From the NCBI GenBank assembly GCA_039029935.1, contig JBCCFC010000113.1, positions 1-16,820 on the forward strand: 16,820 bases of DNA. The letters run 5' to 3'. Position numbers and translations under genes: made by a program. The notes under the pieces were generated by a model. The model was not told the origin of the DNA. It did not search any database and was given only the letters and a program-made list of their open reading frames with translations. This DNA is from G039029935 sp039029935 (GTDB taxonomy: Bacteria > Chloroflexota > Anaerolineae > Caldilineales > Caldilineaceae). Of this stretch, positions 13,423-16,820 are shown piece by piece (positions within the stretch are counted from its first letter, which is position 1; every line of letters begins with the position of its first letter).

Positions 13423-14322
13423 ATGGAAAAAATTGACGAACTATTACAACTAATTCAAACAGAACCAATCGAAGAGACAATCTATCGGGGCGAGAGCCGT
13501 AACATTGTGGGGCAGCGTGCCTTTGGCGGACAGGTATTGGCTCAGGCACTAAACGCGGCCATCAACACTGTACCAGAAGACCGTTTTGTGCATTCATTGC
13601 ATGGCTATTTTATTTTGCCCGGTGATGTGACGCGCCCCATTGTCTATGAAGTGGATACAATCCGCGATGGTGGGACCTTCACCACGCGTCGTGTCGTTGC
13701 CATCCAAAAAGGGCGCGCAATCTTTAATATGTCAGCATCATTTCAACTGGAAGAAGAGGGATTTGACCACCAGATTTCGATGATTAATGTGCCGCCACCT
13801 GATTCGCTGATTGATGACGTGGAACTGACCAAGATTCGTGAGGAAAAGCGCGAAAATAGAGACGAGGAGCGATCTGCCGAAAACATCCGGCGAGCCATGC
13901 GTCCGATTGAATTTCGACGTGTGGAACGGTATGACAACAGCAACCCCATCGATCAACAACCAATGCAGCATGTGTGGATTCGTGCGCGTGGTGCCATGCC
14001 TTATGAAACGCCAGCAGACAAGGCCATGCATCGCGCCGTGTTGGCCTATGCGTCTGACTACAACTTGCTCTCGACATCACTATTGCCCCATCGCAGTGAA
14101 ATCAAGCGTGAACGGATGCAGGTTGCCAGTCTTGACCACGCAATGTGGTTTCATCGTGATTTCCGCATGGATGAATGGCTGCTCTATGCGCTGGATAGCC
14201 CCAGCGCGTCCAATGCACGTGGTTTTAATCGTGGCAATATTTTTACACAGGATGGAAGACTAGTTGCTTCTGTTGTACAGGAAGGATTGATTCGCCAGAG
14301 GAAATCGAAGAGTGATGAGTGA
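13423..14322 (+). CDS. tesB: acyl-CoA thioesterase II (TesB family)
   Basis: A 299-aa TesB-type double-hotdog thioesterase, hydrolysing acyl-CoA to free acid and CoA in the cytoplasm. The first hotdog is marked by VGQRAFGGQVLAQAL (29-43) and SLHGYFILPGD (58-68). The second hotdog has YASDYNLLSTSLLPH with the catalytic Asp212, ASLDHAMWFHRDFRMDEWLLY, and VVQEGLIR with Gln286. In E. coli TesB the triad is Asp204, Thr228, Gln278; here Ser236 stands where Thr228 aligns, a conservative change. The length is typical. GAGA lies upstream of ATG 13423, and the leader is the octamer tract. The last residues KSKSDE and the TGA come from the GATGAGT heptamer repeat. Confidence 0.9.
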   Translation: MEKIDELLQLIQTEPIEETIYRGESRNIVGQRAFGGQVLAQALNAAINTVPEDRFVHSLHGYFILPGDVTRPIVYEVDTIRDGGTFTTRRVVAIQKGRAIFNMSASFQLEEEGFDHQISMINVPPPDSLIDDVELTKIREEKRENRDEERSAENIRRAMRPIEFRRVERYDNSNPIDQQPMQHVWIRARGAMPYETPADKAMHRAVLAYASDYNLLSTSLLPHRSEIKRERMQVASLDHAMWFHRDFRMDEWLLYALDSPSASNARGFNRGNIFTQDGRLVASVVQEGLIRQRKSKSDE

Positions 14323-14376
14323 TGAGTGATGAGTGATGAGTGAAAAGTGATGAGTGATGAGTGATGAGTGATGAGT
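14311..14376. repeat. (GATGAGT)n heptamer tandem repeat over the tesB stop
   Basis: Four perfect GATGAGT heptamers, one GAAAAGT variant, then four more perfect units. The tesB stop codon TGA lies in the first units, so the repeat supplies the final codons. It resembles the short tandemly repeated repetitive (STRR) heptamers known from filamentous cyanobacteria, but the unit differs from those I recall. No gene function is apparent. Confidence 0.95.
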
Positions 14377-14388
14377 TGATAGTTTGTG

Positions 14389-14432
14389 AATTCTTCAACT
14401 CTTCAACTCTTCAGCTTTTCAACCTTTCAACT
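14389..14432. repeat. octamer TCTTCAAC/CTTTCAAC repeat before the monooxygenase gene
   Basis: Five to six octamer units of the same family as 13280-13407 (TTCTTCAACTCTTCAACTCT, a TCTTCAGC variant, then CTTTTCAACCTTTCAACTT). They end directly against GGAGA (14434-14438), the ribosome-binding site of the next gene, in the same sense orientation as in the other two leaders. Confidence 0.9.
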
Positions 14433-14444
14433 TGGAGAATAATG

Positions 14445-15833
14445 ATGAGTAATTCAACTCAACACAAGCGTACAGCACTCGTTATTGGCGGCAGCTTGGC
14501 GGGGATGTTTACGGCGCGGGTGCTGGCAGACCATTTTGACTATGTGACGATTTTGGAGCGTGATCAATTGCCCGATGGTGTAGCGTCACGTCCGGGTGTG
14601 CCACAGGATCGACAAGTTCACATTTTGCTGGAACGAGGCGCGCAGATTGCCGACTCACTCTTTCCTGGCATCCATGATGATTTGGTGGCGAAGGGTGCGC
14701 ACAAGGTTGACTTGTCACAGGATATGCTCGTTTGGAGCATAAGCAACAGTCGTTGGATGGATCGGTATATCTCTGGTCGCACCTCTTATTCATGTAGTCG
14801 TCTCTTGTTTGAGCAGGTCATTCGTCAGCGTTTATATGCAGATGTGCGCATTAGCTTTGTTGAGCGGTCACGTGTTTGTGGATTGCAGACGGATGACAGT
14901 GGGCACAGGGTTACAGGTGTGCTGGTTGAAGACCGTGATACAAACGCACAGCGCACAATGCTGGCTGATTTTGTGGTCGATGCCAGTGGGCGTAGCTCGA
15001 AAGCATCGACATGGTTGCCTAAAATTGGCTATGACGCACCCGAAGAAACATCCATCAATGCGGGGCTTGGCTATGCTGGGCGTCGCTATCGACTCGCTGA
15101 ACGCAATCCAGATAGGACTGAACGCGATTGGAAGAGCATGTTGATTCCGTCCAAAGCACCCCATTACCCGCGTGCGGGTCTCATCTATGCCGAAGAAAAC
15201 GGTGTGTGGATGGTGCTGGTGACGAGCTATTTGCATGACTATCCACCCACTGATGAAGCAGGCTTTCTGGCCTTTGCCGAGTCTATCCATCCAGCGTTTT
15301 ATGCCCAAGTCAAGGACGCCACCCCTGTCGGCAACATTATCGGCTATCGACAAACGCAGAATCGCCTCTGCCATTTTGACCGTTTACAACGCTGGCCCGA
15401 ACACTTTGTCGTGGTGGGCGATGCCGTCTGCTGCTTCAATCCCATCTATGGACAGGGCATGTCGGTTGCCGCCATCACAGCCGACACACTTGGGCAGCAT
15501 TTAACACGTGCGAATGGCAATCTGGATGGACTTGCTCAAAAGTTCCAGCGCGCTGTCCCCAAGATTACTGAAACCGCGTGGATGTTGGCAACGGGGGCCG
15601 ACGCCAACTGGCTCCCTGATGTGGATACCCCCAAACGCTCCCTTGCCAGACGAGCGGTCCACTGGTATATCAACCAACTGCTGATGGGTATCTCCACCAA
15701 CCGGAACCTGCGTGAGGCATTTAGTAGCGTCCAAAACTTGATGAAGCCGCCGACATCTTTGTTTCATCCGCTGGTTGCCAAGGATGTATTTCGACATTGG
15801 GTCACGAATCGTCAATATCCACAGAACGCCTAG
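14445..15833 (+). CDS. FAD-dependent monooxygenase/oxidoreductase
   Basis: A 462-aa flavoprotein of the FAD_binding_3 / squalene-epoxidase / geranylgeranyl-reductase-like superfamily. The N-terminal ALVIGGSLAGMFTARVL is the dinucleotide-binding fold, followed by the acidic strand end VTILERD. VVDASGRSSKASTWL (near 183-198) is the middle FAD motif, and VVVGDAVCCFNPIYGQGMS is the GD motif that contacts the FAD ribityl chain. It should oxidise or reduce a hydrophobic substrate; the identity is unknown. I prefer ATG 14445 because GGAG (14434-14437) is 7 nt upstream; ATG 14442 is equally in frame. The frame also opens at 14361 but only across repeats. It follows tesB by 122 bp and may be co-transcribed. 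Confidence 0.88.
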   Translation: MSNSTQHKRTALVIGGSLAGMFTARVLADHFDYVTILERDQLPDGVASRPGVPQDRQVHILLERGAQIADSLFPGIHDDLVAKGAHKVDLSQDMLVWSISNSRWMDRYISGRTSYSCSRLLFEQVIRQRLYADVRISFVERSRVCGLQTDDSGHRVTGVLVEDRDTNAQRTMLADFVVDASGRSSKASTWLPKIGYDAPEETSINAGLGYAGRRYRLAERNPDRTERDWKSMLIPSKAPHYPRAGLIYAEENGVWMVLVTSYLHDYPPTDEAGFLAFAESIHPAFYAQVKDATPVGNIIGYRQTQNRLCHFDRLQRWPEHFVVVGDAVCCFNPIYGQGMSVAAITADTLGQHLTRANGNLDGLAQKFQRAVPKITETAWMLATGADANWLPDVDTPKRSLARRAVHWYINQLLMGISTNRNLREAFSSVQNLMKPPTSLFHPLVAKDVFRHWVTNRQYPQNA

Positions 15834-16154
15834 ATTACCGTTTATCCAATTTCACACTTTAGGGTGGCACTCGATCTACATCTTTAGAGTAGATCAATGT
15901 CGATATGTTACAATATGTAAAAATTGACTGCCTTAGTTTTATCTTCTAAATCATTCATGCAGGCGACGACAATTTCCATACAGGCATTCACTTTGCCCCC
16001 GATGATGACCAGAAACAAGTCTTGACAGCCAAGTGAGCAGAGCTATAAGCTGAAATAACATAGTCAACCTACTTTCTGCGTTGGATGTGATGCAGACCAC
16101 ACGCGCGGCGTTGGAACCATTGAATTGGTTGAATTTAGGAAGGGTGATTGGCCA
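15834..16154. other. intergenic region with degenerate coding-like pieces
   Basis: There is no confident gene here. A GATTACCG piece follows the monooxygenase stop. GATCTAC (15873-15879) pairs with GTAGATC (15889-15895), a weak hairpin without a T-run. A TTGACT-like -35 is at 15924-15929 but the -10 is poor. The frame FHTGIHFAPDDDQKQ near 15976-16020 and a 22-codon frame from ATG 16090 (MQTTRAALEPLNWL...) look like coding remnants. The latter ends in TGA at 16156-16158, overlapping the next ATG by ATGA, so it might be a translated leader. I cannot identify either. Confidence 0.4.
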
Positions 16155-16820
16155 ATGAAAGTACGTAAATTACATATTAAAGATTATAAAATTTTTCATG
16201 ATTTTGAAATTGATTTCACCAATAATGAGCAAACACAAAATTTGATTGTTATTGCTGGTATCAACGGCAGTGGTAAAACTACATTACTTGAGTTTCTACA
16301 TAATTTTTTGCTGACTGGAGATACAATTGGTGACGGTTGGATAGAATTACAGAATGACGAGACAGATCCTCCCTCTATTGTACGAGATGATGGTAAGGGT
16401 AGTCCATTTCTTGAGATTGGAAAATTATCATATATTTTTGGGACAGGCACTGACGAGGTAACCAAGGCAAAAGATAAAATTACTAGCTTTGTAGATAAGC
16501 TAATCTATGAACATGATAAAAAAAGTAGCGAGGCATATACCGAAACTCAAAAACGATTAGAGTCTATTTTTTATGATTTTGATCTACAAATTCAATTTAA
16601 ACAGCTTGATCGCAACAAAGAAGTTTATTTCACAGATAGTTTTGGAAACGAGTTAACAATCTCAGAGCTATCCAGTGGACAACAGCAGTTAATCACAAAG
16701 GCTTTTTCCCTTTACCTCGCAGACTTCATGAAAAATAGTTTCATTCTCATTGACGAACCGGAGTCCTCACTGCACCCAACGTGGCAAACAAGAATTGCAT
16801 CGATATACCAGAACTTTGCA
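16155..16820 (+). CDS. AAA/ABC-type ATPase (AAA_21-like), partial at right edge
   Basis: The first 222 codons of an ATPase that runs off the window. MKVRKLHIKDYKIFHDFEIDF is the RecF/SMC-like N-terminal lobe. Walker A is GINGSGKTT (residues 35-43), the ABC signature is LSSGQQQL, and Walker B is FILIDEPESSLHP near the end. Thus the Walker A, signature and Walker B motifs are all present, with a short helical insert between rather than a long coiled coil, as in AAA_21-type ATPases of OLD, retron or Septu-like defence systems. Its partner, if any, lies outside the window. AGGAAGG (16138-16144) lies upstream. The gene is visibly more AT-rich than its neighbours, which suggests recent transfer. 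Function beyond ATPase is unknown. Confidence 0.85.
   Translation, partial: MKVRKLHIKDYKIFHDFEIDFTNNEQTQNLIVIAGINGSGKTTLLEFLHNFLLTGDTIGDGWIELQNDETDPPSIVRDDGKGSPFLEIGKLSYIFGTGTDEVTKAKDKITSFVDKLIYEHDKKSSEAYTETQKRLESIFYDFDLQIQFKQLDRNKEVYFTDSFGNELTISELSSGQQQLITKAFSLYLADFMKNSFILIDEPESSLHPTWQTRIASIYQNFA

Noticed and set aside
14361..14444. N-terminal extension of the monooxygenase to 14361
   Set aside because: It reads through heptamer and octamer repeats; GGAG at 14434-14437 supports the later ATG.

Overview
The window looks like a mid-GC bacterial chromosome, most plausibly Chloroflexota (an Anaerolineae-like lineage). The grounds are indirect: a UGSC-type selenoprotein, a membrane-anchored M23 peptidase with a Pro/Thr-rich linker, an Rpn nuclease with 9-residue repeats, and many short tandem repeats between genes. 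No rRNA or complete tRNA is visible, so the taxonomy is inference.

Layout, left to right. (1) 1-1990: a two-gene module. A 361-aa protein of unknown function is followed by a 182-aa UGSC-family protein whose U is an in-frame TGA at 1641-1643. A hairpin sits just after the TGA where a bacterial SECIS is expected. The gene ends inside a 60-bp tandem repeat. (2) 2076-4346: three co-directional genes: an alpha/beta hydrolase that stops just after its catalytic His, a small four-helix membrane protein, and a GNAT acetyltransferase with a TPR-like tail. (3) 4463-5470: a gene graveyard holding an AAA-ATPase_like N-terminus, an antisense transposase remnant, a frameshifted nuclease-like gene, and a stray copy of the 3' end of the neighbouring amidohydrolase gene. 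A small intact unknown gene (5562-5972) follows. The stray copy and the real amidohydrolase 3' end flank it as direct repeats.

(4) 5983-11063, minus strand: an M23 peptidase, then an Rpn-family PD-(D/E)XK nuclease with its own near-consensus promoter, coupled by a 1-nt gap to a YtcJ-like amidohydrolase. The peptidase start overlaps the start of divergent trmD by 15 bp. (5) 11049-15833: trmD with an internal insertion, then a hairpin-rich terminal-inverted-repeat element that doubles as a terminator; a minus-strand NAD-dependent epimerase; and divergently a TesB acyl-CoA thioesterase and an FAD-dependent monooxygenase. The leaders of these last three genes are built from CTTTCAAC-type octamers, in the same sense relative to each gene. 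(6) 16155 to the right edge: an AT-rich AAA/ABC-type ATPase, truncated by the window, probably an accessory gene.

The most notable content is the selenoprotein, which a standard annotation would cut at the UGA, and its uncharacterised partner. Second is the repeat pattern: several different repeat families sit exactly on stop codons or directly before ribosome-binding sites.
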